Shown piece after piece: positions 1 through 5,725 of a stretch of 8,913 bases of DNA (positions are counted from its first letter, which is position 1; every line of letters begins with the position of its first letter). The notes beneath the pieces were generated by a model. It was given only the letters and a program-made list of their open reading frames with translations. It had not been told where the DNA came from and did no database searches. The stretch comes from Arthrobacter sp. (GTDB taxonomy: Bacteria > Actinomycetota > Actinomycetes > Actinomycetales > Micrococcaceae), in contig JAPSIT010000062.1 in assembly GCA_031178585.1 (NCBI GenBank), positions 1 to 8,913 on the forward strand, in the 5' to 3' direction. The position numbers and the translations under genes were made by a program.

Positions 1-4
1 CAGG

Positions 5-78
5 TAGGGCTACTCGGACTTGAACCGAGGACCTTAGGATTATGAGTCCCGCGCTCTAACCAGCTGAGCTATAGCCCC
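5..78 (-). tRNA. tRNA with CAT anticodon (elongator tRNA-Met, or tRNA-Ile2)
   Basis: The minus strand folds as a complete 74-nt cloverleaf. The acceptor stem is GGGGCTA/TAGCCCT (G1 facing U72), the D arm GCTC/GAGC, the anticodon loop CTCATAA, and the T arm CTCGG/CCGAG with loop TTCAAGT; the discriminator base is A. The anticodon is CAT. The initiator is unlikely, because that tRNA normally has a mismatched 1-72 pair and a GGG/CCC anticodon stem with a CTCATAA-type loop. Elongator Met and lysidine-modified Ile2 cannot be told apart reliably by eye; Met is preferred. The anticodon stem is weak: C27 faces A43, and G28 pairs with U42 as a wobble. CCA is not encoded (CCT follows the discriminator), so it must be added after transcription. 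The gene lies downstream of the GT4 gene on the same strand. Its terminator would fall outside the window. Confidence 0.9.
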
Positions 79-97
79 ATGTACCTGAAGTACCTCC

Positions 98-135
98 CAG
101 ATTCCGGGCACCCGGGTGACCGGGCCCGTGATCTG
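98..135 (-). other. Possible hairpin between the GT4 stop and the tRNA
   Basis: CAGAT (98-102) can pair with ATCTG (131-135) and CGGGC (105-109) with GCCCG (124-128), with a U.G pair and a mismatch between them. The loop includes part of a perfect 10-bp palindrome, CACCCGGGTG (109-118). No T-run follows on either strand, so it is not a standard intrinsic terminator. It could be a processing or 3'-end-stabilising structure for the glycosyltransferase mRNA, part of the tRNA precursor leader, or chance in GC-rich sequence. Confidence 0.25.
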
Positions 136-147
136 CGGGGCAAAAAC

Positions 148-158
148 ACTCTAGCAAA
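148..158 (-). promoter_or_regulatory. Candidate extended -10 promoter of the CAT tRNA
   Basis: The minus strand reads TTTGCTAGAGT, a TGn extension plus a TAnnnT -10 hexamer. The same 7-mer TTTGCTA followed by nnnT stands before both tRNA-Asn genes in this window. No convincing -35 hexamer lies 16-18 bases upstream, which is acceptable for extended -10 promoters. The implied start is near base 141, giving a leader of about 60 nt before the mature tRNA; the two Asn genes have about 8 nt. That makes this copy the least certain of the three. Confidence 0.4.
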
Positions 159-186
159 CTGGCGGACGGGTTTAGACCAGGCGCTC

Positions 187-1383
187 CTAGACGACCTTGT
201 CGTCATAGCTTGCGCCACGGTAGAGGTCTTCGAAGGTCTGCAGGGTGCCCTGGATGCTGTGCGGCTCCACCATCCAGCGGCTCGCTTCGCCCATCGCCTT
301 GCGCTTCTCCGACGGCAGCCGCAGAATGCGCGTGAGTTTCTCCGCAAGGTCTGCGCTGTCATTCGGAGTGAAGAGGTAGCCGTTCTCGCCGTCGCGCACC
401 AGGTGTGGCAGGGCCATTGCGTCGGCCAGCAAAACTGGAGTGGACGCGGACATCGCCTCAAGGGTCACCAGGGACTGCAGCTCGGCAGTCCCCGGCATGC
501 AGAAGATGTCCGCCCTGATGTAGGCCTGGCGAAGATCCTCATCGCTGGCAAGGCCCAGGAACTTAACCCTGTCCTGCAGACCCAGCCGCTCCACCAGCGA
601 TTCCAGGGCAGGACGCACTTCGCCTCCGCCGACGATCTCCAGGTGGACGTTCAGGTCTGCGGGGACTGCAGCCACTGCCTTGATCAGCACGTCAACGTGC
701 TTTTCCTCTGCCAGGCGTCCAGCAAAGAGGACGGTCGGGTTGGCGTGGGGCTCGATCACCTCGCCCGGCTTGATTTCATAGGCAGTGGAGTCTATGCCGT
801 TGGAAAGCGGCAGGACCTTCCGCAGGAAGGCGTGCTGGTGCATGGCCCTGGCAGCCAGCGGCGTAGGCGTCGTCACGACGTCGGCCTTGCCCATCACCTT
901 GCCCATGTCCTTCCAGGAGATTTTCCCGATGATGTCCTTGAACCATTGGGGAAAGGGCAGGAACGGATTGAGGTTCTCGGGCATGAAGTGGTTTGTGGCG
1001 ATCACGCGGATGCCGCGCTTCACTGCTTCGTACAGCACGTGCTCGCCGATCATGTAGTGGCTCTGGATGTGGACGACATCCGGCTGCACCTTGTCGAAAA
1101 GGAGACTGATCTCCTTCTTGATCTCCCAGGGAAAGCAGATCCGGAAATACTCGTGCGTGAAGGCGCTGTGGGAGCGAAGGCGGTGGACCGTGGCTTCCTT
1201 GCGGAACTCCGTGAAGCTCTTGCCTTTGTCCTGGCGGCACGCCAGGACGTGGACGTTATGTCCGCGGCCCGTCATGCCTTTCGCCAGCCGGTAGCCGAAC
1301 TGGGCTGCTCCGTTGACGTGGGGCGGGTAGGTGTCGGCCGCAATCAGGATAGTCAGTGGGCGCTGGGCATCGGGCATTGTCAC
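187..1383 (-). CDS. GT4-family glycosyltransferase, probably envelope lipid or polysaccharide
   Basis: A 398-residue GT-B fold glycosyltransferase of family GT4, typical full length. The N-terminal acceptor domain starts with a beta strand and the loop DTYPPHVNGAA (17-27), and has NHFMPENL (131-138) with the usual active-site histidine region. The C-terminal donor domain has AGRLAEEKHVD (221-231), where R223 and K228 fit the diphosphate-binding pair, and the retaining-enzyme E-x7-E motif (E301, E309) within TAELQSLVTLEAM. It should transfer a sugar from a nucleotide- or lipid-activated donor with retention of configuration. The TAELQSLVTLEAM form recalls diacylglycerol and phosphatidylinositol glycosyltransferases, but acceptor and sugar cannot be read from sequence. 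No signal peptide is visible; a cytosolic, membrane-peripheral location is likely. The GTG start at 1383 is chosen because AGGAG lies 8 nt upstream; an in-frame ATG two codons later would be 14 nt away. It follows the DMT transporter gene on the same strand after 113 bases. Confidence 0.93.
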   Translation of the reverse strand: MTMPDAQRPLTILIAADTYPPHVNGAAQFGYRLAKGMTGRGHNVHVLACRQDKGKSFTEFRKEATVHRLRSHSAFTHEYFRICFPWEIKKEISLLFDKVQPDVVHIQSHYMIGEHVLYEAVKRGIRVIATNHFMPENLNPFLPFPQWFKDIIGKISWKDMGKVMGKADVVTTPTPLAARAMHQHAFLRKVLPLSNGIDSTAYEIKPGEVIEPHANPTVLFAGRLAEEKHVDVLIKAVAAVPADLNVHLEIVGGGEVRPALESLVERLGLQDRVKFLGLASDEDLRQAYIRADIFCMPGTAELQSLVTLEAMSASTPVLLADAMALPHLVRDGENGYLFTPNDSADLAEKLTRILRLPSEKRKAMGEASRWMVEPHSIQGTLQTFEDLYRGASYDDKVV

Positions 1384-1391
1384 GTGGAAAG

Positions 1392-1396
1392 CTCCT
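1392..1396 (-). promoter_or_regulatory. Ribosome binding site of the GT4 gene
   Basis: AGGAG on the minus strand, with 8 bases before GTG at 1383. It decides between this GTG and the ATG at 1377, which would be too far away at 14 bases. Confidence 0.75.
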
Positions 1397-1435
1397 GGTG
1401 GTCACGGCGCGGTCAGCTGCGGCTGTCCACGCCGG

Positions 1436-1463
1436 CTGGCACTGGCACATATAGCGCTGGCAC
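1436..1463. repeat. Three CTGGCAC direct repeats upstream of the GT4 gene
   Basis: CTGGCAC occurs at 1436-1442, 1442-1448 and 1457-1463 (GTGCCAG on the coding strand) between the DMT transporter stop and the glycosyltransferase start. A TATATG hexamer on the minus strand (1448-1453) lies between the second and third copies and could be a -10 element, although no -35 is seen. The arrangement would suit an operator over a promoter. With only three short copies, chance is a real alternative. Confidence 0.3.
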
Positions 1464-1496
1464 ACGTTCGCGCCTGGCCCGCTGTCGAAAAGTCGG

Positions 1497-2405
1497 CTAG
1501 TGGGGTGCCCTGCCCGCGACCTTCCGAGCGTCCTTCTTCCGCTTGGTGACTTCGGGATGATGCCGGGAGAGGGCTATTACCCCCACGATAGCAAGCGATG
1601 CAGCCGTACCCATGGCAATAGCCATCACGGCGTGGACGTCAGGCCGCAACTCCCCGAGGATGGTGATGCCGATCGCGATGCCCACGATGGGGTCGATGAC
1701 AGTCAGCCCCGCAATGACGAGGTCCGGTGGTCCGGTGGAGTAGGCACTCTGCACAAACCAGGAGCCCAGCCCTCCGGCCGCCGCGATCGCAACCAACGAA
1801 TACCAGGGCACGTTCAGCAGGGCCTGCCCGTTTGGGTCGAGCAGGTGCTTGCCGATGATCCGGGTCAGCACCGCCACGAAGCCGAACAGAACGCCCGCGC
1901 CAAGAATATAGACAAAGGCGCTCATGCGGTGCTTGAACATTGCTGCCAAAGTGCCAAAGAGGGCCACAGCCAAAGCGAGCAGCAGCACGATGGTGAGTTC
2001 GTCGTCGGAATTTACGTGGTGGTTTTCCTGCGTGACGAAGACGGCAAGCAGGACGAACAGGGCGGAACCGGTCACGCAGGCAGAGATGGCGACCACCGTG
2101 GCCCGGTTGATACTCAGGCCCTGGTCCTTGGCGTTGACCACGGTGGTGATGACGAGCGCGATGGCCCCGATCGGCTGCACCACGGTCAGCGGCGCGGAGA
2201 CCAAAGCGACGGCATTCAGGCCCATACCCATACAGAGCAACAGGAGCCCGAAAACCCAACGGGGGTTCCGCAGCAGGCGCAGAAAACCGTTGGAGCTGAG
2301 CGCCAGTCCGCCGGTATCGGCCTTCACGGCACTGCCTTGGCGCTGCGCACCGAAGGCAAGGCAAAACGCTCCCAGTACAGCTAGGAATACTGCCAGCCAC
2401 ACCAT
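1497..2405 (-). CDS. DMT-superfamily (EamA/NIPA-like) membrane transporter
   Basis: A 302-residue polytopic membrane protein with about nine to ten hydrophobic segments (roughly 1-19, 49-70, 74-92, 104-125, 137-156, 162-182, 200-220, 228-249, 258-279) and a basic C-terminal tail (RKKDARK, 289-295). The stretches LVSAPLTVVQPIGAIAL (68-84) and, in the second half, IAGLTVIDPIVGIAIGITILGE (231-252) are typical of drug/metabolite transporter repeats, where the final helix pair ends in GE. The substrate is unknown: relatives include metabolite exporters and NIPA-type magnesium transporters. The ATG at 2405 overlaps the TGA of the upstream phosphatidyltransferase gene by one base (TGATG), which points to translational coupling; the upstream sequence is GGTGGTGG-like with no strong Shine-Dalgarno. 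No T-run hairpin is visible after the stop. Confidence 0.88.
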   Translation of the reverse strand: MVWLAVFLAVLGAFCLAFGAQRQGSAVKADTGGLALSSNGFLRLLRNPRWVFGLLLLCMGMGLNAVALVSAPLTVVQPIGAIALVITTVVNAKDQGLSINRATVVAISACVTGSALFVLLAVFVTQENHHVNSDDELTIVLLLALAVALFGTLAAMFKHRMSAFVYILGAGVLFGFVAVLTRIIGKHLLDPNGQALLNVPWYSLVAIAAAGGLGSWFVQSAYSTGPPDLVIAGLTVIDPIVGIAIGITILGELRPDVHAVMAIAMGTAASLAIVGVIALSRHHPEVTKRKKDARKVAGRAPH

Positions 2406-3025
2406 CAGCTGCCACCACCGTTGTCAGCCAGCATTCTGCCTTTGCGCCGGATGGCCCAGAAGTATTTGTAGGCGGCCACCCAGTGCCCCACCAGTCCGAG
2501 GCCGAGCACAATCCATGCCGCAATGAACCAGGCCCCGGCGGACGGGGTATCCAGCTTCGACAGCAACAGCAGCGGGGTGCCCAGCAGCAGCAGGCCCGTG
2601 CGCGTCTTCCCGATCAGGCTGACGGGAAGATCCGGGTGGCTGTGGAAGTAGAACAGCGACATGGAGAGCAGCACGGCATCCGGGATGACGAGCGCGGCGA
2701 GGTACCACCAGTGGACTACACCAGCAATCACCAGTGTCACGGCTACGGCGATCAGCGCCAGCCTGTCCGCGATGGGATCCAGGATCCGCCCGAGCTTGGA
2801 GGCCTGGTTGAAGCGTCGGGCGATGTAGCCGTCCACCCAGTCCGTGCTCCCCATGATCGCGAGCACCAGCACGGCAAAGCCGTACTCACGCTGGGCCAGC
2901 ACAAGCCAGATGAACAGCGGCACGCCCATGAAGCGCAGAACCGTGAGCAGATTGGGGACAGTGAAGACCAGATCGCGGTCGACGCCCGGCTGGCCGGGAC
3001 GGGAACCAGCGCCGATGAACCTCAT
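2405..3025 (-). CDS. CDP-alcohol phosphatidyltransferase (PgsA/cardiolipin synthase-like)
   Basis: A 206-residue integral membrane enzyme of the CDP-alcohol phosphotransferase family. It moves a phosphatidyl group from CDP-diacylglycerol to an alcohol such as glycerol-3-phosphate, phosphatidylglycerol or inositol. The complete signature D-x2-D-G-x2-A-R-x8-G-x3-D-x3-D is present: D62, D65, G66, A69, R70, G79, D83, D87, the metal- and CDP-binding residues. VPNLLTVLRF (23-32) is the usual N-terminal amphipathic entry, and about six transmembrane helices follow. Length is normal. The frame stays open upstream to 3241, but the ATG at 3025 is chosen because the signature then has the usual spacing from the N terminus, an AGGGGG ribosome binding site lies 5 bases upstream, and the longer version would run deep into the neighbouring gene as Pro/Cys-rich non-native sequence. 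The acceptor alcohol cannot be assigned. It lies 55 bases after the holin-like gene and overlaps the transporter gene by one base. Confidence 0.92.
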   Translation of the reverse strand: MRFIGAGSRPGQPGVDRDLVFTVPNLLTVLRFMGVPLFIWLVLAQREYGFAVLVLAIMGSTDWVDGYIARRFNQASKLGRILDPIADRLALIAVAVTLVIAGVVHWWYLAALVIPDAVLLSMSLFYFHSHPDLPVSLIGKTRTGLLLLGTPLLLLSKLDTPSAGAWFIAAWIVLGLGLVGHWVAAYKYFWAIRRKGRMLADNGGGS

Positions 3026-3030
3026 CCGGT

Positions 3031-3036
3031 CCCCCT
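3031..3036 (-). promoter_or_regulatory. Ribosome binding site of the phosphatidyltransferase
   Basis: AGGGGG within a longer AGAGAGGGGG purine run on the minus strand, 5 bases before the ATG at 3025. It supports the short start over the upstream in-frame ATG at 3241. Confidence 0.65.
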
Positions 3037-3080
3037 CTCTGTGGCCGGGGGCGTCTTCCTGACTGAGTTCAGGGCAACGC

Positions 3081-4040
3081 TCAGCTCTTGAACAGTTTTC
3101 GCAGCAGGGTAAGCATGACGGCAGTGGACGCGACGAATGCCACGAGGGGCTTCCACCGGGATTCCAGCTTTTCGGGCATGGAACGTACCACGCTGCCTGC
3201 GGAGGATCGCCCGGACACGGACAATCCCGTGGTGGATCCAAAGGTGGACGATGCCGTGGCGGAAGACCCGGACTCGGAGGACCTGACGGCTACGCGGGCA
3301 GCGAATCTTTCGCCCGCGCGCTCCCTGCTGTCCTTGAACTTGTCCTTGCCCTCATCCAGCCGGTGCCTGGCCACGCCGAGCAGGGCCTGGGCCTGGGCCT
3401 TGACATCGAGTTCTTCGCCGAGGTCATCGCGGACGGTGGTCAGGTGCTCGCGCCGCTGCTTCAGGCGGCGGTGGACCTCGGGCTCGGAAACGGCTGGAAC
3501 TTCGACATGCTCTGCGGCCGCTTTGGCTTCCTTCTCGGCCTTGGCCTGGGCCTTGGCAGCAGCCTTGGCTTCCTTGGCCGCCTTCGCCTGGGGCGAATTG
3601 GGGTCCAGGACCGCAGCATCAAAGTCCGAGCCTTCTTTTGCGACACCAAGATCGTGCTTGAGGCCCCGGACGGTCTCCGCTGGGATCAGGGGCATGGCCT
3701 TCTTGAACTTCCGGAGGCCGACGAGCCCGCCGATCAGGGCAATCAGCAGGAAAACTGCACACACGAGGAGTGCTGCGAGCCAGGCCGGCATGATGGTGGC
3801 GAGCCCCATGATGGCCGCGACGATCAGCCCGGTCAGCAGGAAAGCCAGGAAGACAGCGGCGACTCCGAAGAAGGCTCCGGCCACGCCCAACTGCTTGCCC
3901 TTGCGCTTGACCTCGAACTTGGCCATGGCGATCTCGTCGTTGAGTTGGCGCGGCACCAGTTGGAAGATGAGCCTCGCCGTTTTCGGCAGCGTGGTGATAC
4001 GCAACCCCTTGTTGGCCCGCCCGCTGTGACGCCCGCTCAT
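3081..4040 (-). CDS. Holin-X / DUF3618-like composite membrane protein
   Basis: A 319-residue protein. Residues about 17-130 resemble the actinobacterial Holin-X (phage holin superfamily) fold: an amphipathic LPKTARLIFQLVPRQLNDEIAMAK-like segment that begins at L18, then two transmembrane helices (about 52-79 and 86-109). Next comes an Ala/Lys-rich, likely helical linker built on repeats of KEAKAAAK type (151-177). Residues about 188-235 (LKQRREHLTTVRDDLGEELD, then VKAQAQ) look like DUF3618, which normally follows a TRxxL pattern. A Ser-rich linker (253-290) and a third hydrophobic helix (298-314) close the protein. Family names were assigned by eye. In actinobacteria such proteins are chromosomal envelope proteins, not phage lysis genes, and no other phage gene is nearby; the function is unknown. 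The ATG at 4040 keeps the full N-terminal motif, although its Shine-Dalgarno (GGCGGGA) is weak. It is the first gene of the presumed operon with the phosphatidyltransferase and the transporter. Confidence 0.82.
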   Translation of the reverse strand: MSGRHSGRANKGLRITTLPKTARLIFQLVPRQLNDEIAMAKFEVKRKGKQLGVAGAFFGVAAVFLAFLLTGLIVAAIMGLATIMPAWLAALLVCAVFLLIALIGGLVGLRKFKKAMPLIPAETVRGLKHDLGVAKEGSDFDAAVLDPNSPQAKAAKEAKAAAKAQAKAEKEAKAAAEHVEVPAVSEPEVHRRLKQRREHLTTVRDDLGEELDVKAQAQALLGVARHRLDEGKDKFKDSRERAGERFAARVAVRSSESGSSATASSTFGSTTGLSVSGRSSAGSVVRSMPEKLESRWKPLVAFVASTAVMLTLLRKLFKS

Positions 4041-4095
4041 AGGTCCCGCCTAACTGGTTCCATAGTCGATTTTTTTCTCGGCTTTGCGGGGACCG

Positions 4096-4124
4096 CATAT
4101 GGCTCAGCATGCCCCCGCTGACAA
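4096..4124 (-). promoter_or_regulatory. Candidate promoter for the holin-like operon
   Basis: The minus strand has TTGTCA (4119-4124), five of six matches to the -35 consensus, then a 17-base spacer and CATATG (4096-4101), a poor -10. The implied start near 4089 leaves a leader of about 50 bases before the ATG at 4040. It is a fair candidate because the upstream gene is divergent, so the operon must start in this interval. Confidence 0.35.
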
Positions 4125-4193
4125 AACTATCACTCAGGGTCAGCCGCAACTTCTGTACTAACTTTCCGGCGTGGCCTCCGGCCCCTGTAAAAG

Positions 4194-4199
4194 TATGAT
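4194..4199 (+). promoter_or_regulatory. Candidate -10 element of the MFS transporter gene
   Basis: TATGAT (five of six to TATAAT) in an A-rich setting within otherwise GC-rich DNA. The implied start near 4206 gives a leader of about 18 bases with the ribosome binding site at 4211. No good -35 hexamer is visible 16-18 bases upstream. Confidence 0.4.
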
Positions 4200-4210
4200 C
4201 TTTGCGCCCT

Positions 4211-4214
4211 AGGA
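4211..4214 (+). promoter_or_regulatory. Ribosome binding site that decides the MFS start
   Basis: AGGA lies 9 bases before GTG at 4224 but only 3 bases before the in-frame TTG at 4218, so GTG is the better start. Confidence 0.55.
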
Positions 4215-4223
4215 TGGTTGCCT

Positions 4224-5444
4224 GTGACCACCATTCATCCGGGTGATGCCCTGAGCCGACGCCAGAAATTCCTCTACATCCTTCTCCTTGGCGCCCTTAC
4301 GGCTCTGGGACCGTTTACGGTGGACCTCTACCTACCGGCCTTCCCCGCCCTGGAGACGAGCTTGAATGTGTCAGAGGCTGCGGTCCAGCTCACCCTGACG
4401 GGCACCACGGTGGGCTTCGCCCTGGGGCAGCTGGTGGTGGGCCCCTTCAGCGACAAGTTCGGCCGGCGGACGCCCCTCATCCTGGCCACGGCAGTGCATA
4501 TCGCTTCCTCGCTGGGGGCCTCGCTTTCGACAGACATCGGGACACTCGGCCTGTTCCGCGTCCTGATGGGAATCGGCGCCGCAGGCGGAGGGGTTGTGGC
4601 GATGGCCATGGTCCGCGATCTTTTCAGCGGCTACGCCATGGTGCGAATGTTCTCCCGCATGGCGCTGGTCAACGGACTGGCTCCGATCCTGGCCCCCGTG
4701 ATCGGATCGCAGCTGCTCCTGGTGATGGAGTGGCCGGGCATCTTCGTGTTCCTCGCCTGCTACGGCGCGACCGTGATCACCGCAGCGATATTCCTGGTGC
4801 GGGAAACGCTGCCGCGCGAGCTCCGGGGGAAGTCCGGCCTGACTGCCCGCCAGAGGTACCGGGCGCTTTTCTCTGACCGGATTTTCGTCGGACTGCTGCT
4901 GGTGGGCGGCATGAACTTCGGAGGGCTGTTCACCTACCTCTCCGCTTCCCCCTTCCTGTTCCAGGACATCTTCGGTTTCACCCCGCAGGAGTACGGCCTG
5001 CTGTTCGGCGTCAATTCCCTGGGTATCGTGGCCGGCGTCCAGACCAGCTCGCGGCTGATTAAGCTCGTGCCGCCGCAGTGGATCCTGGCCGCTTCCACCG
5101 CGTGGATGTTCCTGATGGCCCTCCTGATCGTGCTCTTTGACCAGTTGGGGTTCGGGCTCTGGGGCGTCCTGGTCCCGCTGTGGTTCTACATCCTCGGCAC
5201 GGGCTTCACGTTCCCGTGCGTGCAGGTCCTGGCGCTGGCCAAGCATGGCGCCCAGGCCGGCACTGCAGCCTCCCTGCTGGGCGCCTCCACCTTCCTGATG
5301 GCCGGCATCATCTCACCCGTGGTGGGCTGGGTTGGCGGCAGTTCAGCTACGCCTATGGGCGCTGTCCAGGCCTGCTGCATCTTCCTCGCAGCAACGGCGC
5401 TGTGGGTGATAGTCCGCCCAAGGACCGTGCCATCCATTCACTAG
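4224..5444 (+). CDS. MFS drug-resistance transporter, Bcr/CflA family
   Basis: A 406-residue, 12-helix major facilitator, expected to be a proton-driven exporter in the cytoplasmic membrane. Helix 1 carries FTVDLYLPAFPAL (31-43), the hallmark of the Bcr/CflA drug:H+ antiporter-1 subgroup with its membrane aspartate D34. Loop 2-3 carries motif A, GPFSDKFGRR (73-82). An RD pair (131-132) ends helix 4, and LVNGLAPILAPVIGSQLL (148-165) is the antiporter motif C region. Length is normal and the frame is intact. Known members export bicyclomycin, chloramphenicol, sulfonamides or cysteine and dipeptides; the substrate here cannot be deduced. GTG is chosen over TTG at 4218 because of the AGGA spacing. 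The gene is divergent from the holin-like operon. The next genes downstream are a small membrane peptide after 38 bases and an orphan gene; no local regulator gene is present. Confidence 0.92.
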   Translation: MTTIHPGDALSRRQKFLYILLLGALTALGPFTVDLYLPAFPALETSLNVSEAAVQLTLTGTTVGFALGQLVVGPFSDKFGRRTPLILATAVHIASSLGASLSTDIGTLGLFRVLMGIGAAGGGVVAMAMVRDLFSGYAMVRMFSRMALVNGLAPILAPVIGSQLLLVMEWPGIFVFLACYGATVITAAIFLVRETLPRELRGKSGLTARQRYRALFSDRIFVGLLLVGGMNFGGLFTYLSASPFLFQDIFGFTPQEYGLLFGVNSLGIVAGVQTSSRLIKLVPPQWILAASTAWMFLMALLIVLFDQLGFGLWGVLVPLWFYILGTGFTFPCVQVLALAKHGAQAGTAASLLGASTFLMAGIISPVVGWVGGSSATPMGAVQACCIFLAATALWVIVRPRTVPSIH

Positions 5445-5482
5445 TGGCAACCCCCTCACCAGTAGCAGCGTAGGCTGGCCCG

Positions 5483-5662
5483 ATGACGCGCAAGCCGCAC
5501 CGCAACGGACGCGGACTCTTCCTTGGCGCCGTCCTTGGCGCCATCGCAGGTTTCTTTTTCGGCCGGGCAATGGGCAATGCAGCCCTCGGGGTCATCCTCG
5601 GAGCCGTGGCCGGTTCCGCGCTGCTCTACAGGGTCAACCCGGGGCCTTGGAATCGGGACTGA
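5483..5662 (+). CDS. Small glycine-zipper membrane protein, 59 residues
   Basis: An ATG-to-TGA frame of 59 codons. A basic N terminus (MTRKPHRNGRG) is followed by LFLGAVLGAIAGFFFGRAMG (12-31) and then ALGVILGAVAGSALLYRV (34-51), which reads as a hairpin of two short helices with small-xxx-small glycine spacing. The positive-inside rule puts the N terminus in the cytoplasm. The third codon positions are mostly G or C, as in neighbouring genes, and no other frame here makes sensible protein. The ribosome binding site is weak (AGG, 8 bases before the start). It lies 38 bases after the MFS gene on the same strand without a terminator between, so co-transcription is likely. No function is known to me; similar glycine-zipper peptides are often annotated as hypothetical proteins. 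Confidence 0.65.
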   Translation: MTRKPHRNGRGLFLGAVLGAIAGFFFGRAMGNAALGVILGAVAGSALLYRVNPGPWNRD

Positions 5663-5713
5663 ACGCAACCGGAACCGAGGCGGCCACTCTATTCCAGGCA
5701 GCCCGCCGAGCGA

Positions 5714-5719
5714 TAAAGT
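5714..5719 (+). promoter_or_regulatory. Candidate -10 for a leaderless transcript
   Basis: TAAAGT fits the actinobacterial TAnnnT -10 pattern. Counting its last T as -7 places +1 exactly on the G of the GTG start at 5726. There is no Shine-Dalgarno before this GTG, which agrees with a leaderless mRNA. The -35 region (ATTCCA, 5691-5696, 17-base spacer) is poor. Confidence 0.4.
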
Positions 5720-5725
5720 TGGTAT

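Noticed and set aside
79..1500. A 473-codon open frame on the plus strand opposite the GT4 gene
   Set aside because: It is the antisense of a well-supported glycosyltransferase. Long antisense frames are expected in GC-rich coding DNA, and the product has no coherent domain or ribosome binding site.
1500..2384. A 294-codon plus-strand frame opposite the DMT transporter
   Set aside because: The translation is His/Gln/Asp-rich, as is typical of the antisense of hydrophobic membrane genes; no family features.
3026..3241. N-terminal extension of the phosphatidyltransferase to the ATG at 3241
   Set aside because: It would overlap the holin-like gene by 161 bases and add a Pro/Cys-rich segment not seen in this family; the ATG at 3025 has a good ribosome binding site.
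3500..3590. CRISPR-like or tandem DNA repeat in the GCC/CTT-rich stretch
   Set aside because: It is the Ala/Lys-rich coding repeat of the holin-like protein, with imperfect short units and no spacers.
3081..4040. Prophage remnant suggested by the holin-like domain
   Set aside because: There are no lysin, structural, integrase or regulatory phage genes nearby, base composition is uniform, and this family is common as chromosomal envelope proteins in actinobacteria.
4371..5246. A 291-codon minus-strand frame inside the MFS gene
   Set aside because: The same antisense effect; the MFS frame has clear motifs and helices, while this one is low-complexity charged sequence.
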